Source: Zoogloeaceae bacterium
Lineage (GTDB): Bacteria; Pseudomonadota; Gammaproteobacteria; Burkholderiales; Rhodocyclaceae
NCBI GenBank assembly: GCA_024235595.1
Contig: JACKMC010000001.1
Span: forward strand, 62,001-126,000
Reading direction: 5' to 3'
DNA: 64,000 bases
Shown: one piece after another, positions 39,429 through 49,035 of the stretch
Layout: each line of letters starts with the position of its first letter
Numbering within the stretch: position 1 is the stretch's first letter
Made by a program: the position numbers and the translations under genes
Notes under the pieces: model-generated
The model's input: only the letters and a program-made list of their open reading frames with translations
What the model was told of the DNA's origin: nothing
The model's database searches: none

Positions 39429-42400
39429 ATGTCCGTCCTGCCCGATGGCCTCTACGACTTGCTCCTCGATGAGCGCCTCCGCGCGATCGCCCTTGAGCTG
39501 CAGGATAGCGGTCACGCCGATGTGGAGAAACTCACCGGTGCCGCGCGACGCCGCCGCCTTGCGGAAGTGCTCGCCCGGTTACTCCCCGAATTGCTCGAAG
39601 AGGCCGCCGACGCGGACACTGACGGCGCGCGTGAGCAGCGCGAACTCGAACTCATTAACGGCCTGATCGGCCAACTGCGCCGTGGTAGCGCATCGAGTGG
39701 CAACTGGACCGCCCCGGTGCTGGCGCTGCGCTCAATCTACCGCGGCAACGCCCGACCGGCGCAGCCGCCCACCGGTGTGCTGGCGCCCTGGCTATTCACC
39801 GCCGGGCGCGCCGATCCATCGCTTTTCGCCGAACTGCGCGCCGAACTCGCGTCGGCCGATCGCGTCGACATTGTGGTCAGCTTCGTCACCTGGAGCGGGC
39901 TTCGCAAGCTGCTGGACGTGCTCGAATCGGTCACCGCGATCGGTGGCGATGGTGAGCCGCGCACGCGGCTACGGGTCATAACTACCACTTACACCGGCGC
40001 CACCGAAGCACGCGCAGTCGAGGCGCTGGCGGCCTTGCCCGGCGTTGAACTGCGCATTTCGCTGGACGGAAGGCGCAGCCGCCTGCACGCTAAGGCCTGG
40101 CTGTTTCGCCGCGCCACCGGTTTCGGCACCGCCTTCGTCGGCAGCGCCAACCTTTCCGCTGCCGCGCTGCTGGGCGGCGTCGAATGGACTGTCAAATTCA
40201 CCCAAGCCGGCCAGGCAGATCTCTTCGCCGCCGCCGAGGCCCATTTCGAGACCCTCTGGAACGACCCGGAATTCCAGCGTTTCGACCCGCGGGACGAGAT
40301 CCAGCGCGGTGGGCTGCGCCGTGCGCTGCAGCAGGCCAAGGGCACATCGATTGAACCGATCGCGACACCCACCTGGTTCGACCTGCAGCCCAAGGCCTAC
40401 CAGCAGGCCATGCTCGACCGTCTCGCCAGCGAGCGCCGCCACGGTCGCACGCGCAATCTCGTCGTCGCCGCCACCGGCACAGGCAAAACCGTTGTTGCGG
40501 CATTTGACTACAAGCGCCTCTGCGAACAACAGGGCGGAAAACCGCGCCTTCTGTTCGTCGCCCATCGCGTTGAAATTTTGTGCCAGGCGATCGACACCTA
40601 CCGCCAGGTGCTGCGCGCGCCAGCCTTCGGCGAGCTCCTGGCCGACGGCCACCTGCCCGACAACAGCGAACATCTCTTTGCAACCATCATGTCGGTCACC
40701 GCGCGAAAGCTGCTCGCCAGCCACGGCGCCGACTACTGGAATACCGTCGTCATCGACGAATGCCACCACCTTCCGGCAAGCCAGTTCGACACCTTCACCG
40801 GCGCCATCCGCCCGCGCGTCCTGCTCGGCCTTACCGCCACGCCTGAGCGGACGGACGGCCGCGCGGTGATGCAGTACTTCGATGCACGCCCTGACGGCAG
40901 TCCGGCGGTCGAACTGCGCCTGTGGGATGCGCTCGACCAGCAACTGCTCGCACCCTTCGAGTATTACGCCAGCACCGACAACACCGACCTCGGCAGCGTG
41001 CGCTGGAACCAGCCTGGCGAACTGGCACAGCTCGCCAAGGTCATCAGCGGCAACGACGCACGCGCCCGCCTGGTGATCCATGCTATTGATCAATACGTTG
41101 CCGACCACGAGGCAATGCGGGCGATCGCCTTCTGCGTCGATATCGCCCACGCCAACTTCATGGCCGAACACTTCAACGCGGCCGGCCTGCCTGCACTCGC
41201 GGTCACCAGCGCCACACCACGCGAACTGCGCGAGCGCGCCCCTCAAGAGCTGGCCGGCGGCGCGCTCAAGGTTCTCTGCACTGTCGATCTCTACAACGAG
41301 GGGATCGACATCCCGGAAGCCAACACCCTGCTGCTCCTACGCCCAACCCAGAGCCCGGTGGTGTTCCAACAGCAGCTGGGCCGCGGGCTGCGGCTCTCGG
41401 ACGGCAAGGAAAGCTGTCTCGTGCTGGATTTCGTTGGCCGCCTGCGCAACGATTTTCGCTTCGATCTGCTCTACCGCGCAATCACCGGTCTCAACCGTCA
41501 GCAGCTAGTCGAGGCCGTCGAACAAGGTTTCACCGGCCTGCCGCCCGGTTGCCATATTCAGTTCGACCGGGTCGCGCGCGAGGCGGTGCTGAACGGCCTG
41601 CGCCAGATCAGCCGGCAGACCTGGCATCGCCTTACGAGCGAGCTGCGCTACTATGCAACCACCCGCCGCGGCCAGGCCCTGGCGCTCGCCGATTTCGTGC
41701 GCGACCAGTGCCTCGAGCTCGAAGAGCTCTACAACGGAAGACCTGGCTGGACCGCGCTATGCCGAGCGGCCGGTGTCGAACAAGCAGGCCCCGACCCGGA
41801 CGAAACCTACCTCGGCAAACGCCTTGGCGCCCTGCTGCACGTCGACGACCCCGAGCACCTGCGAACCCTCCACCGCGTCGCCGCAGACCCCGCCGCCCTG
41901 GCCAGAGAACTTTCGCCCACCGAACAAGGCCGCGTGCAAATGCTCGCCTACCAGCTCTTCAGCCACCGCGAGGCCCTGATGGACGTGCCCGCCTTCCTCG
42001 CCCGCATGGCCGACAACCCCACCATGTGCCGCGAGCTCGCTCAGCTCATCAACTGCCTGGATGAACGCGCTGACCTCGACCCCAGCCCGCTCCCCGGTGC
42101 CCCGGCTGCCTGGCCGCTGACCCTGCACGCCGCCTACCAGATCCGCGAGATCCTCACCGCAGTCGGCTCGCTGACGCCACAGCGCCGCGCCCCGTTCCAG
42201 GCCGGCGTCCTGGCGCTACCCGAGCACAAAATCGAACTCCTGTTCGTCACGCTCGACAAGCGCGAAGGCTTCAGCGAGCGAATCGCCTACTACGATTACG
42301 CAATCAGCCCCGAGCTCTTCCACTGGCAATCGCAAAATGCCGCCGGCCCCGACACCAAAGCAGGGCGCCGCTACTGCGAGTCCCCCGGGAACGGCTGGCA

Positions 42401-42563
42401 GTTCCAGCTCTTCGTGCGCGAGGCGCGCGGATTGCCGTATCGTGCGCTGGGACCGGTGACGCTGGAACGCTGGGAGGGTAACCGACCATTGTCGATCACC
42501 TGGCGCTTGCAGCGGGCGCTGCCGATTGCGCTGTTCAGGCGGTATAGCGTTTTGCGGGCATGA
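39429..42563 (+). CDS. PLD-nuclease / superfamily 2 helicase with DUF3427 (defence-type)
   Basis: A 1044-residue protein. A phospholipase-D-type nuclease domain (about residues 115-280) has one HxK motif, His220-Ala-Lys222 in LHAKAWLF, and GSANLS; a single motif would act as a dimer. A helicase follows: Walker A ATGTGKT (348-354), DECHH at about 443, LTATPERTDG, and motif VI QQQLGRGLR. The C-terminal third, ending FQLFVREARGLPYRALG, matches DUF3427. This layout occurs in predicted anti-phage helicases. No methylase or modification partner is adjacent. Confidence 0.88.
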   Translation: MSVLPDGLYDLLLDERLRAIALELQDSGHADVEKLTGAARRRRLAEVLARLLPELLEEAADADTDGAREQRELELINGLIGQLRRGSASSGNWTAPVLALRSIYRGNARPAQPPTGVLAPWLFTAGRADPSLFAELRAELASADRVDIVVSFVTWSGLRKLLDVLESVTAIGGDGEPRTRLRVITTTYTGATEARAVEALAALPGVELRISLDGRRSRLHAKAWLFRRATGFGTAFVGSANLSAAALLGGVEWTVKFTQAGQADLFAAAEAHFETLWNDPEFQRFDPRDEIQRGGLRRALQQAKGTSIEPIATPTWFDLQPKAYQQAMLDRLASERRHGRTRNLVVAATGTGKTVVAAFDYKRLCEQQGGKPRLLFVAHRVEILCQAIDTYRQVLRAPAFGELLADGHLPDNSEHLFATIMSVTARKLLASHGADYWNTVVIDECHHLPASQFDTFTGAIRPRVLLGLTATPERTDGRAVMQYFDARPDGSPAVELRLWDALDQQLLAPFEYYASTDNTDLGSVRWNQPGELAQLAKVISGNDARARLVIHAIDQYVADHEAMRAIAFCVDIAHANFMAEHFNAAGLPALAVTSATPRELRERAPQELAGGALKVLCTVDLYNEGIDIPEANTLLLLRPTQSPVVFQQQLGRGLRLSDGKESCLVLDFVGRLRNDFRFDLLYRAITGLNRQQLVEAVEQGFTGLPPGCHIQFDRVAREAVLNGLRQISRQTWHRLTSELRYYATTRRGQALALADFVRDQCLELEELYNGRPGWTALCRAAGVEQAGPDPDETYLGKRLGALLHVDDPEHLRTLHRVAADPAALARELSPTEQGRVQMLAYQLFSHREALMDVPAFLARMADNPTMCRELAQLINCLDERADLDPSPLPGAPAAWPLTLHAAYQIREILTAVGSLTPQRRAPFQAGVLALPEHKIELLFVTLDKREGFSERIAYYDYAISPELFHWQSQNAAGPDTKAGRRYCESPGNGWQFQLFVREARGLPYRALGPVTLERWEGNRPLSITWRLQRALPIALFRRYSVLRA

Positions 42564-42700
42564 CGGGTGATCGTGTCAAGTTTCCGATTGGTTCAGGCCT
42601 TTCAATCGCAGTTCTTAGATGGCAAGTGCGTGGGCGACGAACGATACTGACTGAGAGTTGTATTCCGTCGCTAGACCCGGTCCCGTGCTTTAATGCCAGC

Positions 42701-42898
42701 GTGATCCACACTGGCGATGTCGAACATGGTGGCACCCTCAAGGGCGTGATCGCGGCGGTGGGCAGCCCGCTGGCGCAGGCCAATCAGGACACGCGCATCA
42801 TCCCGGGTCATCGGGCGCTCGACGACCTCGAGGCCGAGCGGGGTAACGGGAACTTCAACGGCGATCGCTGGATCGCAGTGATCTACGACGTCATATGA
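42701..42898 (+). pseudogene. Remnant of an MBL-fold metallohydrolase
   Basis: The segment VIHTGDVEHGGTLKGVIAAVG...DTRIIPGHRALDDLEA reads like the C-terminal half of a metallo-beta-lactamase-fold hydrolase (the GD and IIPGH metal-site motifs). It jumps directly to NGNFNGDRWIAVIYDVI, which resembles the family's last 20 residues. The N-terminal half and the ~40 residues between are missing, so it is an internally deleted fragment. It lies between the helicase and the efflux operon and marks past rearrangement. Confidence 0.6.
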
Positions 42899-42908
42899 GC
42901 GGCATGCA

Positions 42909-44423
42909 ATGAACCCTTCGGGCACGCGGCGCACCGCAGGTGCAGGACGATGGCGCAGTCTGGGCCGCCGCGCGCCATGGGCGATCGCCCTGAGCGCCGC
43001 GCTCAGTGGGTGCAGCCCGTACGCCATCCGCGAAGCGCCCTTGCCGGCGGTCGAGGCCGGTGCCGCCTTTCCAGCCGCCGACCCCGCCGATACGGTGGCA
43101 CCATTGAGCGACACCCTGCGCCAGCCGTGGTGGGAGAGCTTCGCCCGCCCCGGCTTGAATACCCTGATCACGCAGTCCTTGGCGAACAACCAGCGTATCG
43201 CGCAGGCCGCCGCGGTGCTCGATCAGGCGCGCGCGCTGGCGCGGCGCAGCGACGCCCAGCGCTTTCCCGAGATCGGCTTCGAAGGCGCGTCGAGCAAGGA
43301 ATGGGAGGGCGGCGACGGTCAGCCTTCGAGTACCGGGATTGGCGCCGCGCTGGCCTGGGAGGTGGACGTGTTCGAGCGCCTCGGCAATGCGGCGCTGGCC
43401 GACCGGCTCGAAGCCGTGGCCCGCCAGGAGGCCTTGCAGACGACGCGGCTGACGCTGAGCGCCGAGGTGGCCAACGCGTGGTTCGGCGCGGTGGCGGCCA
43501 ACCGACGCATTGCGCTGTTGCGCGCACAGCTCACCCTCGACCGTGAGCTGCTGGATCTGCTGCAACTGCGCTTCGATTACGGCGTCGGTACGCGCGTCGA
43601 TGTGATGCGCCAGCAGGCGCGTGTCGCCGACAGCGAGACGCTGATCCCGCTCGCGCAGTCGGATCTGGCGGTGTTCGAGAACCGCCTCGACGTGCTCAGC
43701 GGGGCGATGCCTGATGGCCGGCCACGGGTGCCGGTCGACGAAGCGCTCGACTTTGCGGCGCAGTTGCCGCCACTCGGCGTGCCCGCCGAATTGCTGCTGC
43801 GCCGTCCCGACCTGCGCGCCGCGCGCGCCGAGCTGGTCGCCGCCGATGCCGAGATCGCCGCGGCCATCGCCGATCGGCTGCCGCGCGTCACGCTCGACGG
43901 TTCGCTGGTCTTTTCCGATACGGCGAGCTTTACCGGCCCGGTGGCGTTGATCGCTGGCGCCTTCGTGCAGCCGCTGCTCGACTGGGGGCGGCGCAAGGCC
44001 GAGGTGGAACGCAACGAGGCGCTCTATCGGGAGCGGCTCGCCGCCTTCACGCAGCAGTTTCTCGAGGCCGTCGAGGCGGTCGACAGCGCCCTGGTGCGCG
44101 AGCGCCGCCAGCGCGAGTTCCTGCAACGCCTGGCGCATCAGCGCGACATCCTGCAGCAGACCGTCGACGCCTCGAAGGACCGCTACACCCAGGGGGTCGA
44201 TGACTATCTGTCGGTGATCGACGCGCTGCAGGAACTGCGTGACGTGGAGCGCGATCTGATCGTCGAGCAGCGCAACCTCATCGCCATCCGCATCGACCTG
44301 TTCCGCGCCCTGGGCGGACCCTTGCCGGCGGCGGATGACGCGCTCGCAATTCGAAAACAATACGGCCTCGAACACGTTTCGATGGGCGCGCGAACAACCC
44401 AAATGAACGACGCCACGAAATGA
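42909..44423 (+). CDS. RND efflux outer-membrane lipoprotein (OprM/NodT family)
   Basis: A 504-residue outer-membrane channel subunit. The signal peptide ends at the lipobox LSGC (cysteine near residue 36), so it is lipid-anchored. Family blocks are WWESFARPGLNTLITQSLANNQRI, DVFERLGNAALADRLEAV, PAELLLRRPDLRAARAEL and YTQGVDDYLSVIDALQEL. It forms the exit duct of the tripartite pump encoded by the next two genes. The start is ATG 42909. Its stop overlaps the adaptor start (ATGA). Confidence 0.93.
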   Translation: MNPSGTRRTAGAGRWRSLGRRAPWAIALSAALSGCSPYAIREAPLPAVEAGAAFPAADPADTVAPLSDTLRQPWWESFARPGLNTLITQSLANNQRIAQAAAVLDQARALARRSDAQRFPEIGFEGASSKEWEGGDGQPSSTGIGAALAWEVDVFERLGNAALADRLEAVARQEALQTTRLTLSAEVANAWFGAVAANRRIALLRAQLTLDRELLDLLQLRFDYGVGTRVDVMRQQARVADSETLIPLAQSDLAVFENRLDVLSGAMPDGRPRVPVDEALDFAAQLPPLGVPAELLLRRPDLRAARAELVAADAEIAAAIADRLPRVTLDGSLVFSDTASFTGPVALIAGAFVQPLLDWGRRKAEVERNEALYRERLAAFTQQFLEAVEAVDSALVRERRQREFLQRLAHQRDILQQTVDASKDRYTQGVDDYLSVIDALQELRDVERDLIVEQRNLIAIRIDLFRALGGPLPAADDALAIRKQYGLEHVSMGARTTQMNDATK

Positions 44424-45685
44424 AACCGACCGATCAATACCGCAGGGCGGATCTGGCCCCCCCGGCTCGGCGCCACGGCTGCCGGCCGCATGAACCCGGC
44501 CCCGTGCACACCCGTCGTCGCTCAAGCGCCGGCGCGCACTGCAGCCCGCCACGCCCGGAGCGCCACGCGCTGGCGCGACCGCTCTTGCGCCTGCTGCTTG
44601 CCGCCATGGCGCTCACCGCCTCGCCCTGGCTGGCCGCACAGCAAGGCGGAGGGGCGCAGGCGCCGACGCCAGTCATCGTCACCGAGCTTGCCGGGCAAGC
44701 CTTTTCTGAAACCGTCGAAGCGCTCGGCACGCTGCGCGCCAACGAGAGCGTCAACCTCACCTCGACCGTCACCGAACTGGTCACGGCGGTGAATTTCGAC
44801 GACGGCCAACGGGTCAAGAAGGGCGACGTGCTGATCGCAATGGATACCTCCGAGGAGCGTGCCGAACTGGCCGAGCAGCGTTCGTTTCTCGACGAGGCGC
44901 AGCGCCAGGTCGATCGGCTGGCGCCGCTGGTCAAGCGCGGCGCGGCGTCCGAATCGACCATCGACACCAAGCGGCGCGAAGCGCAGGGTGCGCGGGCGCG
45001 CATCAAGGCGATCGAATCGCGCATCGCCAAACGCATCATCAAGGCGCCCTTCAATGGCGTCGTCGGCCTGCGCAACATCAGCGTCGGCGCCCTCGCCCAG
45101 CCCGGCGCCGAACTGACCACCATCGACGACGACGCGGTGATGAAGCTCGACTTCGCAGTGCCTTCGGTGTTCGTCGCGACGCTCAAGCCCGGCCTGTCGA
45201 TCGAGGCCGAATCCGCCGCCTACCCGGGCCGCGTCTTCAAGGGCACCGTCTCGAGCGTCAGTAGCCGCATCGATCCGGTCACCCGTTCGATCGTCGCGCG
45301 GGCGCTGATCGACAATCCCAAGGGCGAGCTGCGGCCCGGCTTGCTGATGCGCGTGGAGCTCCAGAAGAGTCCGCGCCAGGCCCTGGTGGTGCCCGAAGAG
45401 GCAGTGGTGCCGGTCGGCAACGAGAATTTCGTCTGGATCGTCGCCGACAAGGACGGCCAAGCGGTGGCCGAGCGCCGCACCGTAACGCTCGGCACGCGCC
45501 AGTTCGGCGGCGTCGAAGTGCTCTCCGGCCTCTCGCCCGGCGAGCGCGTGGTCACCCACGGCACCTTGCGCATGCGCCCCGGCGCGCCGCTCACGATCAC
45601 CGCGGTGGAGCACGGTGACGAGCCGCTCGAGAGCTTGCTCAGGCAGACCAGCGCCACCACCGGCGCGGGCAAGGGTCGCCCGTGA
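44420..45685 (+). CDS. RND efflux periplasmic adaptor (membrane fusion protein)
   Basis: A 421-residue membrane fusion protein. It has a long basic N-terminus, a hydrophobic segment (about residues 53-75: ARPLLRLLLAAMALTASPWLAAQ, probably a signal peptide), then the lipoyl-like half-motifs (VNFDDGQRVKKGDVLIAMDTS and IKAPFNGVVGLRNISVG) around a coiled coil. A beta-barrel domain follows. The N-terminus is longer than usual, so the true start may be downstream (near the ATG at 44606). It overlaps its neighbours by four bases on both sides. Confidence 0.92.
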   Translation: MKPTDQYRRADLAPPARRHGCRPHEPGPVHTRRRSSAGAHCSPPRPERHALARPLLRLLLAAMALTASPWLAAQQGGGAQAPTPVIVTELAGQAFSETVEALGTLRANESVNLTSTVTELVTAVNFDDGQRVKKGDVLIAMDTSEERAELAEQRSFLDEAQRQVDRLAPLVKRGAASESTIDTKRREAQGARARIKAIESRIAKRIIKAPFNGVVGLRNISVGALAQPGAELTTIDDDAVMKLDFAVPSVFVATLKPGLSIEAESAAYPGRVFKGTVSSVSSRIDPVTRSIVARALIDNPKGELRPGLLMRVELQKSPRQALVVPEEAVVPVGNENFVWIVADKDGQAVAERRTVTLGTRQFGGVEVLSGLSPGERVVTHGTLRMRPGAPLTITAVEHGDEPLESLLRQTSATTGAGKGRP

Positions 45686-48600
45686 TCCTCTCGGACATCT
45701 CGGTCAAGCGGCCGGTATTCGCCAGCGTCATTTCGCTGCTGCTGGTCGCTTTCGGGCTGGTGTCCTTCGACCGCCTCTCGCTGCGCGAGTATCCCGACAT
45801 CGACCCGCCGATCGTCACGGTGTCGGTGGATTACCCTGGCGCGCCGGCAAACGTTGTCGAGACGCGGGTCACCCAGATCATCGAGGAGCGCATCTCCGGC
45901 ATCGAGGGCATCGAGTTCATCCAGTCGACCTCGCGCGACGGCGCCTCGCGGGTGACCATCGAGTTCTCCATCAATCGCGATGTGAACGAGGCCGCCAACG
46001 ATGTGCGCGACCGCGTGGCCGGGGTGCAGGACAACCTGCCCGAGGAGGCCGATCCGCCCGAGGTCGAGAAGGTCGACAGCAACGACGACGTGATCATCTG
46101 GCAGAACCTGTCGAGCGACCGCATGAGCGTGCCCGAGCTGACCGACTACGCCGAGCGCTATCTCACCGACCAGTACTCGGCGCTCGACGGCGTCGCGCGG
46201 GTGCGTATCGGCGGCGGCCAGAGCTACGCCATGCGGGTGTGGCTCGACCGCAAGGCGCTGGCCGCGCGCGGCTTGAGCGTGGGCGACGTGGAGAGCGCGC
46301 TGCGCGCCGAGAACGTTGAATTGCCCGCCGGCTCGCTGCAGTCCGACGAGCGCATCTTCAAGGCGCGCGTCGAGCGCAATTTCAAGCAGCCCGAAGACTT
46401 CGCCAAGCTGGTGCTGGCGCGCGGCGAGGAGGGCTACCTGGTGCGCCTCGGCGATGTCGCGCGAATCGAGCGCGGCGTGGTCGAAGACCGCTTCATGTTC
46501 CGCGGCAATGGCGAGCCGATGGTCGGGCTCGGCGTGATCAAGCAGTCCACGGCCAACACCATCGATGTGTCGAGCGCTGTCAAGGCGCTCTCCGAACGGC
46601 TGAGCGGCAATCTGCCCGAAGGCATGCGCATCTCGCAAAGCTACGACGCCGCGGTGTTCATCGAGGCGTCGATCGCCGAGGTATACAAGACGCTGTTCAT
46701 CGCCATCGGCTGCGTGGTGTTCGTCATCTACATGTTCCTCGGCAGCGTGCGTGCCATGCTGATACCCGCGATCACGGTGCCGATTTCGCTGATCGCGACC
46801 TATTCGGTGGTGTACGCGCTCGGCTTTTCGATCAACCTGCTCACCTTGCTGGCGCTCGTGCTGGCCATCGGGCTGGTGGTGGACGACGCCATCGTGGTGC
46901 TCGAGAACGTGGTGCGCCGCATCCAGGAGAAGGGCGAGACCCCGCTCGTCGCCGCCTTTCGCGGCACCCGCCAAGTGGGCTTCGCGGTGGTCGCCACCAC
47001 GCTGGTGCTGATCGCGGTGTTCGTGCCGATCACCTTTCTCGAAGGCGACATCGGGCGGCTGTTTACCGAGTTTGCGCTCACCATCGCCGCGGCGGTCGGT
47101 TTTTCGTCGGTGGTGGCGCTCACGCTGGCGCCGGCCATGGCCTCGAAGCTGCTCAAGCCCAGGACGGCCGAGGAAAACAACCCGGTGGTCAAGCGCGTCG
47201 ACGCCGTGTTCCGCTTCCTGCGCCGCGCCTACATGGCGCTGCTGCTGCGCAATCTGCGCCACCCGATCCTGGTTACGGTGGTTTTCTTCGGCCTGCTCGG
47301 CGGCACCGCCTGGCTCTACCCCAACGTCACCCAGGAATTCACCCCGCGCGAGGATCGCGGCGCTTTCTTCGTCGTCGTCAGCGGGCCGGAAGGCTCGAGC
47401 TACAAGTACATCGAAGAGTACATGGTGGAAATCGAGCGGCGCCTGCAGCCCTACCTGAAGAGCGGCGAATTCAGCCGCCTGCTGGTGCGTGCGCCGCGCG
47501 GCTTCGGAAACATCGAAAACTTCAATGACGGCTTCGTCGTCGTCATCCTCGACGACTGGGCCAATCGCCGGCCGGCCGCCACGATCATGAACGAGATCCG
47601 CGAGGACCTCTCTTCGCTGCCCGGCATCCGTGCCTTCCCGGTGATGCGCCAGGGGCTCGGCGGCGGTACCGGCAAGCCGGTGCAACTGGTGCTCGGCGGC
47701 GCCACATACGAAGAGCTCGCCGCCTGGCGCGACATCGTCCTCGAGAAGGTCGAGGAGAACAATCCCGGGCTCGACGGCCTCGACAGCGACTACAAGGAAA
47801 CCCGCCCGCAGATCGACTTCAGCGTCGACTACGCGCGCGCCGCCGACCTGGGCGTGACCGTCGCGGAGATCGGCCGCACCCTGCAAACCGTGATGGGCGG
47901 GCGCAACGTCACCACCTATCTCGAGCGTGGCGAAGAGTACGACGTGATCGTCGAAGGCGAGCGCGCGCAGCAACGCTCGTTCAGCGACCTGAACGGCATC
48001 TACGTGCGTTCGGCACGCTCGGGCCAGCTCATTCCGCTCGCCAACCTGGTGACCATTTCCGAATACGGCGCCGCCGAGACGCTGTCGCGTTTCAACCGCG
48101 TGCGCGCGATCACGCTCGAAGCCAACCTGCGCGACGGCTACGCGCTCGGTGAAGCGCTCACCTATCTCGAAGAGCTGGTGCGCGAGAACCTGCCCGAAGA
48201 AGTGACCATCGACTACAAGGGCCAGAGCCGCGATTTCGTCAGCTCGGGCGGCTCGATCATTTTCGTGTTCATGCTCGGCCTGGTGGTGGTCTTTCTGATC
48301 CTGGCAGCCCAGTTCGAGAGCTGGATTCACCCCTTCGTCATCATGCTCACGGTGCCGCTGGCGACCGGCGGCGGTCTGCTCGGGCTCTATCTCACCGGCG
48401 GCACGCTCAACATCTACTCGCAGATCGGCCTCATCATGCTGGTCGGCCTGGCCGCCAAGAACGGCATCCTTATCGTCGAATTCGCGAATCAGCTCCGCGA
48501 CGAAGGCCGGCAGTTCTCGCGCGCCATCGTCGAAGCCTCGGAGACCCGTTTCCGCCCCATCGTCATGACCGGCCTCACCACCATCGCCGGCGCCATCCCG

Positions 48601-48780
48601 CTCGTGCTGTCCAGCGGCGCAGGCGCCGAAACCCGCATCGTGATCGGCGTCGTGGTGCTGTCGGGGGTCTTCGCCGCCACCTTCTTCACGCTCTTCATCG
48701 TCCCGGTCGCCTACAGCCTGATCGCACGCAAGACGGGATCGCCGAACGCGGTGGCCGAGCGGCTGGAGGCGGAGTCGTGA
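45682..48780 (+). CDS. RND efflux pump inner-membrane transporter (HAE1 family)
   Basis: A 1032-residue proton-driven exporter. It starts with GTG 45682, overlapping the adaptor stop (GTGA). It has 12 membrane helices with two large periplasmic loops. Helix 4 carries the proton-relay aspartates in GLVVDDAIVVLENV, and the second half has GLAAKNGILIVEFANQL. The N-terminal FVKRP-type motif appears as ISVKRPVFASV. Substrate is unknown. The operon has no visible regulator gene next to it and is embedded in the accessory region. Confidence 0.94.
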   Translation: MILSDISVKRPVFASVISLLLVAFGLVSFDRLSLREYPDIDPPIVTVSVDYPGAPANVVETRVTQIIEERISGIEGIEFIQSTSRDGASRVTIEFSINRDVNEAANDVRDRVAGVQDNLPEEADPPEVEKVDSNDDVIIWQNLSSDRMSVPELTDYAERYLTDQYSALDGVARVRIGGGQSYAMRVWLDRKALAARGLSVGDVESALRAENVELPAGSLQSDERIFKARVERNFKQPEDFAKLVLARGEEGYLVRLGDVARIERGVVEDRFMFRGNGEPMVGLGVIKQSTANTIDVSSAVKALSERLSGNLPEGMRISQSYDAAVFIEASIAEVYKTLFIAIGCVVFVIYMFLGSVRAMLIPAITVPISLIATYSVVYALGFSINLLTLLALVLAIGLVVDDAIVVLENVVRRIQEKGETPLVAAFRGTRQVGFAVVATTLVLIAVFVPITFLEGDIGRLFTEFALTIAAAVGFSSVVALTLAPAMASKLLKPRTAEENNPVVKRVDAVFRFLRRAYMALLLRNLRHPILVTVVFFGLLGGTAWLYPNVTQEFTPREDRGAFFVVVSGPEGSSYKYIEEYMVEIERRLQPYLKSGEFSRLLVRAPRGFGNIENFNDGFVVVILDDWANRRPAATIMNEIREDLSSLPGIRAFPVMRQGLGGGTGKPVQLVLGGATYEELAAWRDIVLEKVEENNPGLDGLDSDYKETRPQIDFSVDYARAADLGVTVAEIGRTLQTVMGGRNVTTYLERGEEYDVIVEGERAQQRSFSDLNGIYVRSARSGQLIPLANLVTISEYGAAETLSRFNRVRAITLEANLRDGYALGEALTYLEELVRENLPEEVTIDYKGQSRDFVSSGGSIIFVFMLGLVVVFLILAAQFESWIHPFVIMLTVPLATGGGLLGLYLTGGTLNIYSQIGLIMLVGLAAKNGILIVEFANQLRDEGRQFSRAIVEASETRFRPIVMTGLTTIAGAIPLVLSSGAGAETRIVIGVVVLSGVFAATFFTLFIVPVAYSLIARKTGSPNAVAERLEAES

Positions 48781-48857
48781 GACGGGGGGGCATGCATGCG
48801 TGCCGCAGTGGACCGCAACAGTCATGCTGCACGAGAAATCCAAGGGTAGAACTCCGA

Positions 48858-48951
48858 GGGACAGTTCTCGCTTGAAATGACCTCGCTCGGCGCGTGATCG
48901 GAGCGGGCGCGGCCGAAGTTTGTTTGGGGTGATGTTACAAGGCGTGACCCC
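48858..48951 (+). repeat. Left copy of an inverted repeat flanking the TIR gene
   Basis: It reads CAGTTCTCGCTTGA, then CGACCTC-type and TCGGAGCGGGCGCGGCCGA blocks, and ends GATGTTACAAGGCGTGACCCC. Its reverse complement recurs at 50199-50312 with long blocks of identity; this copy has lost about 20 bases near CTTGA. Both ends resemble GGGGTCAG/CTGACCCC, a terminal signature of transposase-mobilised small elements. Confidence 0.85.
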
Positions 48952-49035
48952 TTGGGCACGCGCGGGCGCGAAACACCAGCGGCCGCGTCAACACCACCGA
49001 TTGCAGAACAAGTTGTCGTCGAGGTACCGAGCGTC

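Noticed and set aside
45220..48843. 1207-codon open frame on the minus strand across the RND pump gene
   Set aside because: It mirrors the pump gene and encodes only His/Asp/Arg-rich low-complexity sequence. High GC keeps the antisense frame open.
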